Notes: a model not told the origin generated them from the letters alone. A stretch of 64,000 bases of DNA from Aldehydirespirator sp965205155 (GCA_965205155.1 OZ242033.1:2666001-2730000); one strand, 5' to 3'. Shown: positions 51,774-60,536, counted from the first letter of the stretch. Numbers and translations are program-made.

Positions 51774-51917
51774 CATTTTGCATGCATATCTGTCTACAGC
51801 TTGGCCCTGGCCCGGACGCTGCCCGACGAGTTGCAGGAGCTGATGGGGTACTCCCACTGATCTGGCGGGGGCCTGGAGGGATAGAGTCAGACGGGACAAG
51901 TACCGAAGGGGAGGACT

Positions 51918-52202
51918 ATGCGGCGCTTCGTCATCGAACGGGACATACCTGATATCGGCTCTGCCGAACGGGAGCAGCTGCGGGCCGCAGCCGGGCAATC
52001 CAACTCGGTCCTGCAGGCAATGCAGTCCGAGGGCAAGGCCATCCAGTGGGAGCACAGCTACGTGGCCGGCGACAAGACCTTCTGCATCTACGTCTGCAAC
52101 GACGCCGAACTGATCGACGAGCATGCAGAGCGCAGCGGGTTCCCGGCCACGGTGGTGACCGAGGTCAGCAAGATCATCGACCCGACGACCGAGAAGCCCT
52201 AG
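51918..52202 (+). CDS. DUF4242 small protein (SCO4226-like, possible nickel binder)
   Basis: A 94-residue ferredoxin-like protein: RRFVIERDIPDIG, then IQWEHSYVAGDKTFCIYVCNDAELIDEHAERSGFP (in blocks), typical of DUF4242. A family member from Streptomyces, SCO4226, binds nickel. GGGGAGGA gives a strong ribosome site. Its stop shares CTAG with the stop of the convergent parE gene (4-nt overlap). Confidence 0.85.
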   Translation: MRRFVIERDIPDIGSAEREQLRAAAGQSNSVLQAMQSEGKAIQWEHSYVAGDKTFCIYVCNDAELIDEHAERSGFPATVVTEVSKIIDPTTEKP

Positions 52203-52639
52203 CCCGCAGCCCGCTCGGGCGGGTCCGATGTCAGGTAGGCCGGGATGTCCCTTCGGGCGTGCAGGACACGCCAGATGTCGACGCGGTCGTCGTCGGGCAC
52301 GTAGAAGATGAGGTACGGGAACCTCCGCAAAGACCAACTGCGCAGCTCTGGGATCTCCAGTTCAAAGGCGAATCGGAGCGAGCCGATGCGCGGATGGCGG
52401 CGGAGACGGTCGATCGCGGCTTCGAGCGCGTCGACGAAGTCGAGTGCGGCCTTCGAGCCGGCTTGGTCGCGGTAATGAGCCACGGCCGCTTCGATGTCGG
52501 CGGCCGCCGGGGCGCGAAGACTGACTTGCGCCGACGCGAGTTCAGACGTCGGTGCGGGCCTGGTCTCGGAGTGACGCGAAGTAGGTGGCGTCCGCGTTGG
52601 CGACGACGGGAGCGCGGGCTCCTTCGAGGAGAGCGGCAC
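52199..52639 (-). CDS. ParE/RelE-type toxin, start codon unclear
   Basis: The toxin core SLRAPAAADIEAAVAHYRDQAGS, then ALEAAIDRLRRHPRIGS and SLRRFPYLIFYVPDDDRVDIWRVLHARRDIPAYL (in blocks) is a good ParE. The core starts just after the antitoxin stop. No ATG, GTG or TTG lies in frame there. The only canonical start before the core is ATG 52639, which overlaps the antitoxin gene by 98 nt and adds about 35 unusual residues. Non-canonical initiation or loss of the start are the alternatives. ParE toxins poison DNA gyrase. Confidence 0.7.
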   Translation of the reverse strand: MPLSSKEPALPSSPTRTPPTSRHSETRPAPTSELASAQVSLRAPAAADIEAAVAHYRDQAGSKAALDFVDALEAAIDRLRRHPRIGSLRFAFELEIPELRSWSLRRFPYLIFYVPDDDRVDIWRVLHARRDIPAYLTSDPPERAAG

Positions 52640-52766
52640 GGAGCTGGCGTCGATCGTGGTCCCGCCGGATCAGATCTCGCACATACTCGCTGGTCGATCC
52701 GTAGTTGCCGTGATCGACCTGGGAGTCGACGAAACTCTTGAGATCGTCCGGGAGCGACACATTCAT
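52542..52766 (-). CDS. ParD-type ribbon-helix-helix antitoxin
   Basis: A 74-residue protein. MNVSLPDDLKSFVDSQVDHGNYGSTSEYVRDLIRRD (in blocks MNVSLPDDLKSFVDSQV and GSTSEYVRDLIRRD) is the ParD DNA-binding domain, followed by a C-terminal toxin-binding tail. ATG 52766 is the family start; a GTG three codons upstream is also possible. CGGAGG lies upstream. The promoter carries a 17-bp palindrome suited to autorepression. Confidence 0.9.
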   Translation of the reverse strand: MNVSLPDDLKSFVDSQVDHGNYGSTSEYVRDLIRRDHDRRQLRAALLEGARAPVVANADATYFASLRDQARTDV

Positions 52767-52783
52767 CGTAGTCACAGCCTCCG

Positions 52784-52811
52784 AGTGTACCGCTTTGGCA
52801 AACTTTGCCAA
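52784..52811 (-). promoter_or_regulatory. parDE promoter with a palindromic operator
   Basis: TTGGCAAACTTTGCCAA (52795-52811) is a perfect palindrome with 8-bp arms around one base. On the minus strand its end TTGGCA serves as -35, and TACACT (52789-52784) follows after 16 bp as -10. Binding of ParD or ParDE here would shut the operon off. Confidence 0.65.
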
Positions 52812-52847
52812 GACCAACGAGTGACCGTCCTCCAATCCGGTCAGGAG

Positions 52848-53450
52848 TCAGTGGGCGTTCACCAGCACCGCGTCGGGTCCGACGGCTCCGGTCCAGCAGT
52901 ACAGCAACACGGTCGGCGTGGCGCCGAAGTCCTGGCTGTGCACCTGCCAGGGTGCGTGGTGGACGGCGTCGCCCGGCCGGGTAGTGCGCCTGTTTTCGTC
53001 GCAGCCGCTGAACGACGGCTCTCCGGCCAGGACGTGGTACAGCTCCTCGGCCTCGTGCTTGTGGGCGGGGTAGTGCAGGTGCGGGCCCCACAGGCCGATC
53101 CCGACCCTCACGGCGGGGTGCTCGACGATCGCGTTCGGGCCCACGAACTGCACGTAGCCGTAGTTGTCGAGGTAGTCCTGGCTCAACACGTCGAGGTAGC
53201 CGACGGTCTGGTGCCACGGCAGGACCGGAGCGAGACGCAGGAACTCCTCCAGGATCGCATCGATGGCCGCATCGCCGCTGGGTTCGACCGCGTCGAGGTG
53301 CCGCACCACCGGGAGGAATCGAGGCTCGATGCCGGCGGGACCGAGGGCGTTGTCGAGCGCTTCGAGCACCGGCGCGACCATCGGGAACTCCGGGACCACT
53401 GGGCGGCTCCGGTGGAACTCAGCGATCCGCCGGAGCAGCCCGTCGATCAC
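52848..53450 (-). CDS. Cupin resembling DMSP lyase (DddL/DddQ type)
   Basis: A 200-residue protein. The C-terminal cupin has HLHYPAHKHEAEELYHVLAGE, giving His130, His132 and Glu136 as likely metal ligands, and a later His in WQVHSQ. PTVLLYCWTGAVG fits the ending of the DMSP lyase family. The helical N-terminal part (about 1-90) also fits. Such enzymes split dimethylsulfoniopropionate to dimethylsulfide and acrylate, a marine trait. Other cupins can share this layout, so the substrate is inference. Last gene of a minus-strand unit with three others. Confidence 0.6.
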   Translation of the reverse strand: MIDGLLRRIAEFHRSRPVVPEFPMVAPVLEALDNALGPAGIEPRFLPVVRHLDAVEPSGDAAIDAILEEFLRLAPVLPWHQTVGYLDVLSQDYLDNYGYVQFVGPNAIVEHPAVRVGIGLWGPHLHYPAHKHEAEELYHVLAGEPSFSGCDENRRTTRPGDAVHHAPWQVHSQDFGATPTVLLYCWTGAVGPDAVLVNAH

Positions 53451-53462
53451 GCCGCGCTCCAG

Positions 53463-53984
53463 CTAGGAGGCAACGGGTTCGAGTTCGAACAGACGGAATT
53501 CGCGATCGGTGACGGCTACGTACCGGGTCCAGACGGGGAACCAGGTCACCGCGGTCTGCCATCGCTGCTCGCGCTCGGCGCCCTCCAGCAGACGGGCACT
53601 CACCCGCGTCCGCTTGCCCCGGAACACGATCTCGGCATCGGGGTTGGCGATGAGGTTGGCCGTCCAGGCCGGATGGTGCTCGCGCGCGAAGTTGCTGCCC
53701 ACCAGCAGGAACCGGCCCCCTTCCAGCGGGACGGCGCCCAGCGGCGTCTCCCGTAGCCGACCCGTCCTGGCGCCTCTCGTGGTGAGCATGAGCATGGGCT
53801 GCGCCGGGGTGTCGAGCAGCGTGCGGCCCCCGGTGAGCCGGTTGATGGCCCGGTGGAGCGGAGGGATGACGCGGGGGCCGATGATGCGGAAGGGCCGCGA
53901 CACCAGCAGGCGACCAGATCCGCGGAACCCCTTCGGTGGCGCCGGCGGCCGGCCGGGGTCGGATTCGCCTGGCTCGTTGTCCAT
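53463..53984 (-). CDS. Deazaflavin (F420)-dependent nitroreductase family protein
   Basis: A 173-residue Ddn-like split-barrel protein. MLMLTTRGARTGRLRETPLGAVP and RFLLVGSNFAREHHPAWTANLIANPDAEI (in blocks) are the F420-binding signatures of actinobacterial DDN enzymes. WQTAVTWFPVWTRYVAV covers the C-terminus. The substrate is unknown. It starts 42 nt after the YwiC-like gene and ends 12 nt before the cupin. Confidence 0.88.
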   Translation of the reverse strand: MDNEPGESDPGRPPAPPKGFRGSGRLLVSRPFRIIGPRVIPPLHRAINRLTGGRTLLDTPAQPMLMLTTRGARTGRLRETPLGAVPLEGGRFLLVGSNFAREHHPAWTANLIANPDAEIVFRGKRTRVSARLLEGAEREQRWQTAVTWFPVWTRYVAVTDREFRLFELEPVAS

Positions 53985-54026
53985 CCGGCGTGGACCGTAC
54001 CAGCGGACAGGCTCGGTGCCCGGCAA

Positions 54027-54815
54027 CTACAGCGAGGCCACGCCGATCGCGGAGGCCGCCACCACCGCGAAGCCGAAGACCATCTGGCCGATGCCGATGA
54101 TCTTCACCGGGGCGACCGGCCGGCGCCGGCGGACACCCTGAACCACCACAAGGGCAACCAAGGCGACCGCACCGACGATGAGTCGCTCGTCGACTGCCAC
54201 CGCAGCCACGGCGAGCGCCACGGACGCCATGTCTGTGAGCACGGTCAGGCGCGGCTGCCGGTCCCGCTCGTGCAGGCGGTCGATCTGGGCTCGAACGTGA
54301 GGGATGGAGGTGGTCACCCGGGCCGCGAGGATCAGCCACAGTCCCGCGGCGAGACGAGGATCGCCGTCACCGGCGATGACGACCGCGGCGGCCACCGCCG
54401 CGATGGCCACCGCTCCAGTGAGCTCGGGCACCAGGCGGCGCCGGCGTGAGCGGATGTCGTAGGCGAGCTCCACCGCGACCAAGGGAGCGGCCGCTACCGC
54501 GGGGATCCACCAGCGGCTGTCAGCGGCCATGATCGCGGCCACGGCAACCAGAGCCGCTAGAAGGACCAGTTCGGCCGCGGCGACGCGCTCGGCCAGACGG
54601 GTGCGGGGCAGGCGGCGGTGCCTGCGGCGGTCGACGAGAGCCAACTCGAGCGGGGTCCGCAGCACGAACAACACGAGGGCGGCCACCGCCAGGCACGCCC
54701 CGGCCAGGCTCGGAGCGACCAGCAGCCCGAGCAGACCCGGCTCGATGGTCAGACCCCACCCGCCGTGCTCGGACGGCATGGCCACGGCGCGGATCGGGTT
54801 GCGGGCGTTGTCCAT
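54027..54815 (-). CDS. YwiC-like integral membrane protein
   Basis: A 262-residue protein with about seven or eight hydrophobic segments. MPSEHGGWGLTIEPGLLGLLVAPS matches the YwiC-like family entry motif (SEHGGW). The family has no established function; it recalls UbiA-like layouts but lacks a DDxxD motif here. It lies 23 nt after the sulfatase gene in the same operon. Confidence 0.8.
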   Translation of the reverse strand: MDNARNPIRAVAMPSEHGGWGLTIEPGLLGLLVAPSLAGACLAVAALVLFVLRTPLELALVDRRRHRRLPRTRLAERVAAAELVLLAALVAVAAIMAADSRWWIPAVAAAPLVAVELAYDIRSRRRRLVPELTGAVAIAAVAAAVVIAGDGDPRLAAGLWLILAARVTTSIPHVRAQIDRLHERDRQPRLTVLTDMASVALAVAAVAVDERLIVGAVALVALVVVQGVRRRRPVAPVKIIGIGQMVFGFAVVAASAIGVASL

Positions 54816-54838
54816 TCGCTCTCCGGTTGCCGGCTAGG

Positions 54839-57121
54839 TCACTGGTGGCGCATGACTTCGTCGAGAATGTCGTCGAGGCCGGGGAGGCTCGACGTGTCGG
54901 TGTCGATCACGATCCGTTTGAGCCCGGCCATCCGCAGCGGCGGCTCGTACTCGTCGCTGACCGGGAACGGAGTGCTGTAGCCGACCGTGGTCCAGGTGCC
55001 GTTGGCGGTGGAGATGAAGGGGATGGTGGCGTCGATGGTCGCCGATCCCAGTGACGACCCGTCGGCGAACTGCTCGACCGTGCTGCCGCCGTCCGTCTCG
55101 GCGATCCTCAACCCGAGCTCAGTAGCACCCGCCGGCCGGGGCACGGCGAACCGGCGGAGTCCGCGATCGGGCGCGTGGACGAACGCCACGAGCTCGTCGC
55201 CGAGAGCCGCCCACGCCCATCCGGCAGTCCAGTTGCCATGCTCGACGATCACCCCGTCGCCATCGCCGAGCGGGCCGTCGAACTCGGCCGCGATGTTGAG
55301 CCCGCCGAAGATCAACGGGCCGGCCTGGAAGTTCATGCGGTCCCCGGCGCGGAGCTCGTAGCTGCGCCGGTACCCCGCGAAGGGCATGTGAATGAGGTGC
55401 GGGTTCTGTAGGTACGCCGGGCCGTCCTGGAGCGGGAGCACGTCGTTCCGCTCGGCCTCCGCATCCCAACGGGCTCGAAGCTCGGCCAGGCGCTCGGGGT
55501 GGGTCTCGGCCAGGTCGGTGGACTCGGCGAAGTCCCGGTCGGAGTCGAACAGCATCCACTCATCGGCACGGAAGTCGACGCTGCCGTCGATCACGTCCCG
55601 CTCGTGCGGGTTGAACTGGTTGACATGGTTGGTCACGGCCTTCCAGCCGTCGTGGTAGATGGCCCGGCTGCCCCAGCACTCGTAGTACTGGGTGGTGCGG
55701 AACTCGGGTGAGCCGGCGTCCGCGATCGACGGGACCATGGACCGGCCGTCAACCGACATCTGCGGGACGCTGCGCACCGACGCCGGCATCTCGACGTCGA
55801 GCAGGTCGAGCACGGTCGGCAGGACGTCGATGGCGTGGCAGTACTGGGAGCGCAACCCCCCGGGATCGCTGATCGCGGCGGGCCAGCGGACGATCAGCGG
55901 GTCGCGGACGCCGCCTTCCAGGGTGTAGCGCTTCCAGCGCCGCAGAGGTGTGTTGCCGGCGTGAGCCCATCCCCACGGATAGTGGCTGTAGCCGCGGTGG
56001 CCGCCTGCGGTGTCCACCGTTTCCTTCAGCCGGTCGAGCGACTCGAGGCCTTCGTTGATCTGGGTCAGGTGGTTGGTCGAGCCGTGGGGTCCGCCCTCAC
56101 CCGACGCGCCGTTGTCGGACATCACCATGACGATGGTGTTGTCGAGTTCGCCGAGATCGTCGAGACAGTCGATGATCCGGCCGAGTTGCGCATCGGTGTG
56201 GGTCAGGTAGCCGGCGAACACCTCCTGGAGCCGGGCGTACAGCCGCTTGGTGCTGGCGTCGATGCCGTCCCACGCCTCGATCCAGTCCGGCCGCGGGCTC
56301 AACTCGGTGCCCTCCGGCACCACGCCGAGCTCGATCTGGCGAGCCAGAGTGCGCTCCCGCAGCGCATCCCAGCCGTCGTCGAACGCTCCTTCGTACGGCT
56401 TGATCCACTCATCGTGCACATGGTGCGGGGCGTGGACCGCCGCGGTGGGCCAAAAGAGCATGAACGGTCGGCTGGGCTGGTGCAGCCGCAGTTCGCGGAT
56501 CATCCCGATGGCCTCGTCGGCCATGTCCTCGGTGAAGTGGTAGCCCTCCTCCGGCGTCCGGGGCGGGTCGACGTAGCTCTGGTCGCGCACCAGATCGGGG
56601 GTCCACTGCGACTCCTCGCCGCCGAGGAAGCCGTAGTACCGGTCGAATCCCTGCCCGGTGGGCCAGGTGTGGAACGGCCCGCCGGGGCCACGATGGTCGC
56701 GGGGCGTGAGGTGCCACTTGCCGACGGCCCACGTCACCCAGCCCGACTCGCGGAGCAGGGCCGGAAGGGTGGCGGCCTCGGGCGGGATCACGCTCGTGTA
56801 GCCGGGGAACGAGAGCGGCAGGTCGGGGAACACTCCCATGCCGACGCGGTGGTGGTTGCGACCGGTGAGGACGCAGGCTCGGGTGGGCGAGCAGAACGCG
56901 GTGGTGTGGAAGTTGGTGTACCGCAACCCCTCGGCGGCCAGCCGGTCGATGGTGGGGGTGGCGATCGGGCTGCCGTAGCACCCGAGTTGGGCGAAGCCGC
57001 AGTCGTCGAGCACGACCAGCAGGACGTTGGGACCGCCCGGGCGGAATGGACTCGGAGGACGTGATGCCGACGACTCGGCCAATGTCAGCCCGATCTGCAT
57101 CTCAGGATCGCTATCAGACAT
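54839..57121 (-). CDS. Arylsulfatase of the formylglycine type
   Basis: A 760-residue sulfatase. The CSPTR motif (Cys77) is the site converted to formylglycine, and LLVVLDDCGF (Asp39, Asp40) binds calcium. GKWHLTPRD and the later DNGASGEGG are conserved. A C-terminal beta-rich region (about 560-760) follows. The length and layout fit large actinobacterial arylsulfatases. No signal peptide is visible from this ATG. No formylglycine-generating enzyme is seen nearby. First gene of the sulfatase-YwiC-DDN-cupin unit. Confidence 0.9.
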   Translation of the reverse strand: MSDSDPEMQIGLTLAESSASRPPSPFRPGGPNVLLVVLDDCGFAQLGCYGSPIATPTIDRLAAEGLRYTNFHTTAFCSPTRACVLTGRNHHRVGMGVFPDLPLSFPGYTSVIPPEAATLPALLRESGWVTWAVGKWHLTPRDHRGPGGPFHTWPTGQGFDRYYGFLGGEESQWTPDLVRDQSYVDPPRTPEEGYHFTEDMADEAIGMIRELRLHQPSRPFMLFWPTAAVHAPHHVHDEWIKPYEGAFDDGWDALRERTLARQIELGVVPEGTELSPRPDWIEAWDGIDASTKRLYARLQEVFAGYLTHTDAQLGRIIDCLDDLGELDNTIVMVMSDNGASGEGGPHGSTNHLTQINEGLESLDRLKETVDTAGGHRGYSHYPWGWAHAGNTPLRRWKRYTLEGGVRDPLIVRWPAAISDPGGLRSQYCHAIDVLPTVLDLLDVEMPASVRSVPQMSVDGRSMVPSIADAGSPEFRTTQYYECWGSRAIYHDGWKAVTNHVNQFNPHERDVIDGSVDFRADEWMLFDSDRDFAESTDLAETHPERLAELRARWDAEAERNDVLPLQDGPAYLQNPHLIHMPFAGYRRSYELRAGDRMNFQAGPLIFGGLNIAAEFDGPLGDGDGVIVEHGNWTAGWAWAALGDELVAFVHAPDRGLRRFAVPRPAGATELGLRIAETDGGSTVEQFADGSSLGSATIDATIPFISTANGTWTTVGYSTPFPVSDEYEPPLRMAGLKRIVIDTDTSSLPGLDDILDEVMRHQ

Positions 57122-57300
57122 CGGTCGCCAGTCGCTCCCTTCAGGTCTCGGGGCAGGGTATCGAAGGCGACTCTGAGGCTTGCAGGCTCATGGCCCCAGA
57201 GTCCATGCGGCGCGGTGAGTGGAGTTCGTGTCCGAGGCTTCCACGCGACACCATGGAGAGGTCAGGATTCAAGTTCAGGCTGAGGAGACGGGAGCCTTCC

Positions 57301-58674
57301 ATGACCGGACACCCCTACGACCCTGCAGACTCCCGTTGCGACCTGCTCCTCAGCGGTGGCGCGGTCATAACGATGGACGACGAGCGCCGGATTCTCGAAC
57401 CGGGAACGGTGGCGGTCACCGGGAACCGCATCAGCGCGGTCGGGTCGCACGCGGATCTGGGTTGCCTGGACGCGGCCCGCACCGTCGACTGTCGGGGATC
57501 GGCGGTGATCCCCGGGTTCGTGTCCGCTCACGACCACCTGTTCCAGAACGCGGCCCGCGGCCTGGGCGAGGGCGTGGACTTCCGGGTGTGGCTGCCCGAC
57601 TTCATGTTCCCGCTGGCCCTCAACATGACCCGCGATGAGGCGGTCGCGGCGGTCACCATGACCATCGTCGAGCAGGTGCGGACCGGCACCACCGCAGTGC
57701 TGGACCATCACTACGCGGGAACCGACATCGAGACCACCCTGGCCGTGGCCGAGGCCGTCGAGCGGGTCGGCATGCGAGGCGCAATCGGCCGGGGCCTCGG
57801 CCGCGAGCAGCCGTACCCCGAGTCGGAGCAGCTCTCCATGATGGATGCCGCCATCGATGCCCGGCCGGCGGGCAGCAAGGTCGAGATCTGGCCCGCACCG
57901 GGCGACATCATCTACAACGACCAGGACTTCGTGGCCGCCTCGGTGCAGCTGGCCCGGGACAAGGGCGTCGGCTGGCACACCCACTGCTCCCAGTACAAGA
58001 CCGACCCCGACGTCTACTTGGCCGAGCACGGCATCCGCCCGGTTCTATGGCTCCACCAAGCGGGACTGCTCGGGCCCGACGGTCGCTTCGCCCACATGAT
58101 CTTCCTCGACGACGAGGAGGTGTACAGGGCAGGTGAGAGCAATGCCGCCATCGCCTACTGCCCGATCTCCCACGGCGTCTTCGGGCTGGGGACCATGCGG
58201 CTGGCCGAGCTGCGGGCCGCGGGGGCGATCATCGGTCTGGGATACGACGGAGCGGTGGCCGGTTTCCGCAACGACATGTTCGAGCAGATGAAGATGGCGG
58301 TGATGATCCAGCGGCTCAAGGCCATGGACCCCACCCTGTCCGGCCCGGCCGAGGCTTTGGAATTGGCCACCCGGGAGGGCGCCCGCTTCATGGGGATCGA
58401 CGCGGGGATACTCGCTCCGGGCAAGCTGGCCGACATTGCTGTGGTGAACCTTCAGGGCGCCCACATGACCCCCCGTCCCGCGCCCGTAGCCGCCGTCGCC
58501 TACTCGGCCCGCAGCTCAGACGTTCAGATGACCATCGTCGGCGGAGAGATCGTCTTCGAGAACGGAGCTTGCACACGGGTCGACGAGGCTGAGGTGATGG
58601 CCGAGGCCAATGCCGCCGTTGAACGCCTGCTTAGCCGGCTGGACCTCGACCTTGGCATCCTCCGCCGAGCCTGA
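57301..58674 (+). CDS. Amidohydrolase (TrzN/8-oxoguanine or cytosine deaminase-like)
   Basis: A 457-residue metal-dependent hydrolase. SAHDHLFQNAARGLGEG holds the HxH pair, GWHTHCSQY the next His, PISHG the second-shell His and GLGYDGAV the catalytic Asp. This set marks the ATZ/TRZ-deaminase group acting on amino- or chloro-substituted N-heterocycles. The exact substrate is not decided by sequence. GGGAG lies before the ATG. Divergent from the sulfatase across a 180-bp gap with no other feature seen. Confidence 0.87.
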   Translation: MTGHPYDPADSRCDLLLSGGAVITMDDERRILEPGTVAVTGNRISAVGSHADLGCLDAARTVDCRGSAVIPGFVSAHDHLFQNAARGLGEGVDFRVWLPDFMFPLALNMTRDEAVAAVTMTIVEQVRTGTTAVLDHHYAGTDIETTLAVAEAVERVGMRGAIGRGLGREQPYPESEQLSMMDAAIDARPAGSKVEIWPAPGDIIYNDQDFVAASVQLARDKGVGWHTHCSQYKTDPDVYLAEHGIRPVLWLHQAGLLGPDGRFAHMIFLDDEEVYRAGESNAAIAYCPISHGVFGLGTMRLAELRAAGAIIGLGYDGAVAGFRNDMFEQMKMAVMIQRLKAMDPTLSGPAEALELATREGARFMGIDAGILAPGKLADIAVVNLQGAHMTPRPAPVAAVAYSARSSDVQMTIVGGEIVFENGACTRVDEAEVMAEANAAVERLLSRLDLDLGILRRA

Positions 58675-58692
58675 CCCGACCGCGGTCCGTGC

Positions 58693-58998
58693 TCAGAAGT
58701 CGAAGCCGTTGGCCGCTACCGGGGTGGTCATGCCCATGTCGGGCGGGCCGTCCAGCAGGGCCATCATGGCCGGCATGGCGGCCTGCATGGCCTCGTTGCC
58801 GGCGTGCTGCTGAGCGGCTTCCATGCTCGACATGAGGGCGAAGAACCAGTAGGTGCCGTCCTCGCCCCGGTGGTAGGAGTACGACTCCACGCCGTCCACC
58901 GACTCGCTGGCCGCGACCACGGCCCGCAGCGCCTCGTCCATCTCGGCGCCCTTGCCCTCCTTGCAGGAGAACTTGGCGAACACTGAGACCTTCGACAT
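58693..58998 (-). CDS. Antibiotic biosynthesis monooxygenase (ABM)-fold protein
   Basis: A 101-residue dimeric alpha-beta barrel type protein: SKVSVFAKFSCKEGKGAEMDEALRAVVAASE, then GTYWFFALMSSMEAAQQHAGNEAM (in blocks). The family includes cofactor-free monooxygenases and simple binding proteins. ATG 58998 has GAGG upstream. It is convergent with the amidohydrolase; any link to it is inference. Confidence 0.75.
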   Translation of the reverse strand: MSKVSVFAKFSCKEGKGAEMDEALRAVVAASESVDGVESYSYHRGEDGTYWFFALMSSMEAAQQHAGNEAMQAAMPAMMALLDGPPDMGMTTPVAANGFDF

Positions 58999-59079
58999 GT
59001 TCCTCGCCCTTTCGCGTGGTACCGACATGGCACAGGGCTTGCCCCCGGACCGCTCGAAGACGCTACCGGGCTGCATGGC

Positions 59080-59085
59080 TAGAGT
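59080..59085 (+). promoter_or_regulatory. -10 of the PPOX gene (TAGAGT)
   Basis: TAGAGT, the same hexamer as before uvrA, lies 27 nt before the GTG of the PPOX gene. Here an AAAGGAG ribosome site follows, so this transcript has a short leader. Confidence 0.45.
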
Positions 59086-59112
59086 CGTCCGCCCGAACCC
59101 GAAAGGAGCACC

Positions 59113-59637
59113 GTGGGGGAGAACCTGCGCTCGCGCATCGAGATGACAAACACCGAGCTCGCCCGGTTCATCGACCAGTCGCGCACCTGCACTATGGCCA
59201 CCGTCGGCCCCAGTGGAATGCCTCACGTCGTGGCCATGTGGTACGCCTGGCTCGACGGCCAGGTGTGGCTGGAGTCGAAGGCCAAGGCCCAGAAGATCAT
59301 CAACCTGCGCCGTGACGACCGGCTGTCGGTGATGATCGAGGCGGGCAACACCTATGACACCCTGCGGGGGGCGTCGCTGGAGGGCCGCGGGGTGATCGTG
59401 GAGGATCCCGAGGAGGTCTGGCGGGTCGGGGTCAACGTCTGGGAGCGCTACACCGCGCCCTACTCCGAGGACGTGCGGCCCCTGGTAGAGGCCATGCTGC
59501 ACAAGCGAGTGGCGGTGCGCCTCGACGTTGAACGCGTCCGCAGCTGGGACCACCGCAAACTCGGGCTCGGCGCCATCGAGGTGGGCGGCACCACCGGACC
59601 GCACCTCGACGGGCCCGGCCTGCCGGGACCCGGCTGA
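59113..59637 (+). CDS. Pyridoxamine 5'-phosphate oxidase-fold flavin/F420 protein
   Basis: A 174-residue split-barrel protein. CTMATVGPSGMPHVVAMWYAWLDGQVW and INLRRDDRLSVMIEAG (in blocks) are typical of the PPOX class that binds FMN, F420 or haem breakdown products. GTG with AAAGGAG 6 nt upstream. The substrate is unknown. It lies 34 nt before the SDR gene on the same strand. Confidence 0.85.
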   Translation: MGENLRSRIEMTNTELARFIDQSRTCTMATVGPSGMPHVVAMWYAWLDGQVWLESKAKAQKIINLRRDDRLSVMIEAGNTYDTLRGASLEGRGVIVEDPEEVWRVGVNVWERYTAPYSEDVRPLVEAMLHKRVAVRLDVERVRSWDHRKLGLGAIEVGGTTGPHLDGPGLPGPG

Positions 59638-59658
59638 GGGTTGAGCCGGACGGGCCGC

Positions 59659-59664
59659 TAGGAA
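59659..59664 (+). promoter_or_regulatory. Leaderless-type -10 of the SDR (TAGGAA)
   Basis: TAGGAA lies 7 nt before the ATG of the SDR. It is the weakest match of the set, since the last base is A. AGGAAGACGAG could instead act as a ribosome site. Confidence 0.3.
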
Positions 59665-59671
59665 GACGAGC

Positions 59672-60475
59672 ATGGAACTGGGACGCCGCATGGCATCCAC
59701 CGCCGGCCCCACCGCGGACATCTTCTCGCTGGACGGCAGAGTCGCCGTCGTGACCGGGGCCAGCGGGACGCTGGGAGAGCGCTACTGCCGGGTGCTGGCC
59801 GGCCGGGGAGCGACCGTCGTCGCGGCGGCCCGCAGGCTGGACCGGCTGGAAGCGTTGGCTTGCGAGGTGCCCGGCGTGGTGCCGGCAGGGTGCGACGTCA
59901 CCGACGACTCGCAACTGCGGCAGTTGGTCGAGACGGCCGCCACCCATGGCGGCCCCGACATCGTGGTCAACAACGCGGGAACCAGCGACGCGGTGATCCG
60001 GGCCCACGATCAGGACCCTGATCATTTCCGGCGGGTGCTGGACATCAACCTCACGGCCGCATTCGTGCTGTCGGCGGCCGCGGCCCGTTGGATGATCGAG
60101 CACGGCCGGCCCGGCAACATCGTCAATGTGGCGTCGATGCTGGGGATCGTGGCCTCCGGCGGCAACCACCAGGCCGGCTATGTCGCCTCCAAGAGCGGTC
60201 TGATCGGCCTTACACGGGAGCTGGCCAAGCAATGGGCCCCGGAGGGCATACGGGTCAACGCCATCGCTCCGGGCTACTTCCGCAGCGGGCTCACCGAGGA
60301 GATGTTCGCGGGCGACGATGCTCCCGGCCTGCGCCATATCGAGCGCAACACCCTTATGAGGCGGGCAGGCGAGATCGACGAGTTCGACGGCGCCCTGCTA
60401 CTGCTCGCCTCCGACGCGGGCAGCTACATCACCGGCCAGACGATCGTCGTAGACGGCGGCTGGACGGCCCGGTAG
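59672..60475 (+). CDS. Short-chain dehydrogenase/reductase (SDR)
   Basis: A 267-residue SDR. The cofactor loop reads TGASGTLG rather than TGxxxGIG. DIVVNNAGT, NVASMLGIVASGGNHQAGYVASKSG (Ser, Tyr, Lys) and SYITGQTIVVDGGW are intact. The first 17 residues extend beyond the usual start; GRVAVVTGAS begins the fold. It probably oxidises or reduces a hydroxyl/keto group in the small-molecule catabolism encoded around it. Confidence 0.9.
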   Translation: MELGRRMASTAGPTADIFSLDGRVAVVTGASGTLGERYCRVLAGRGATVVAAARRLDRLEALACEVPGVVPAGCDVTDDSQLRQLVETAATHGGPDIVVNNAGTSDAVIRAHDQDPDHFRRVLDINLTAAFVLSAAAARWMIEHGRPGNIVNVASMLGIVASGGNHQAGYVASKSGLIGLTRELAKQWAPEGIRVNAIAPGYFRSGLTEEMFAGDDAPGLRHIERNTLMRRAGEIDEFDGALLLLASDAGSYITGQTIVVDGGWTAR

Positions 60476-60536
60476 AGCACTCAGCCCCGCGGCACTGAAC
60501 GGCGCGAATGCCCCGCGCCTCAACTTCGGGCGGTTT

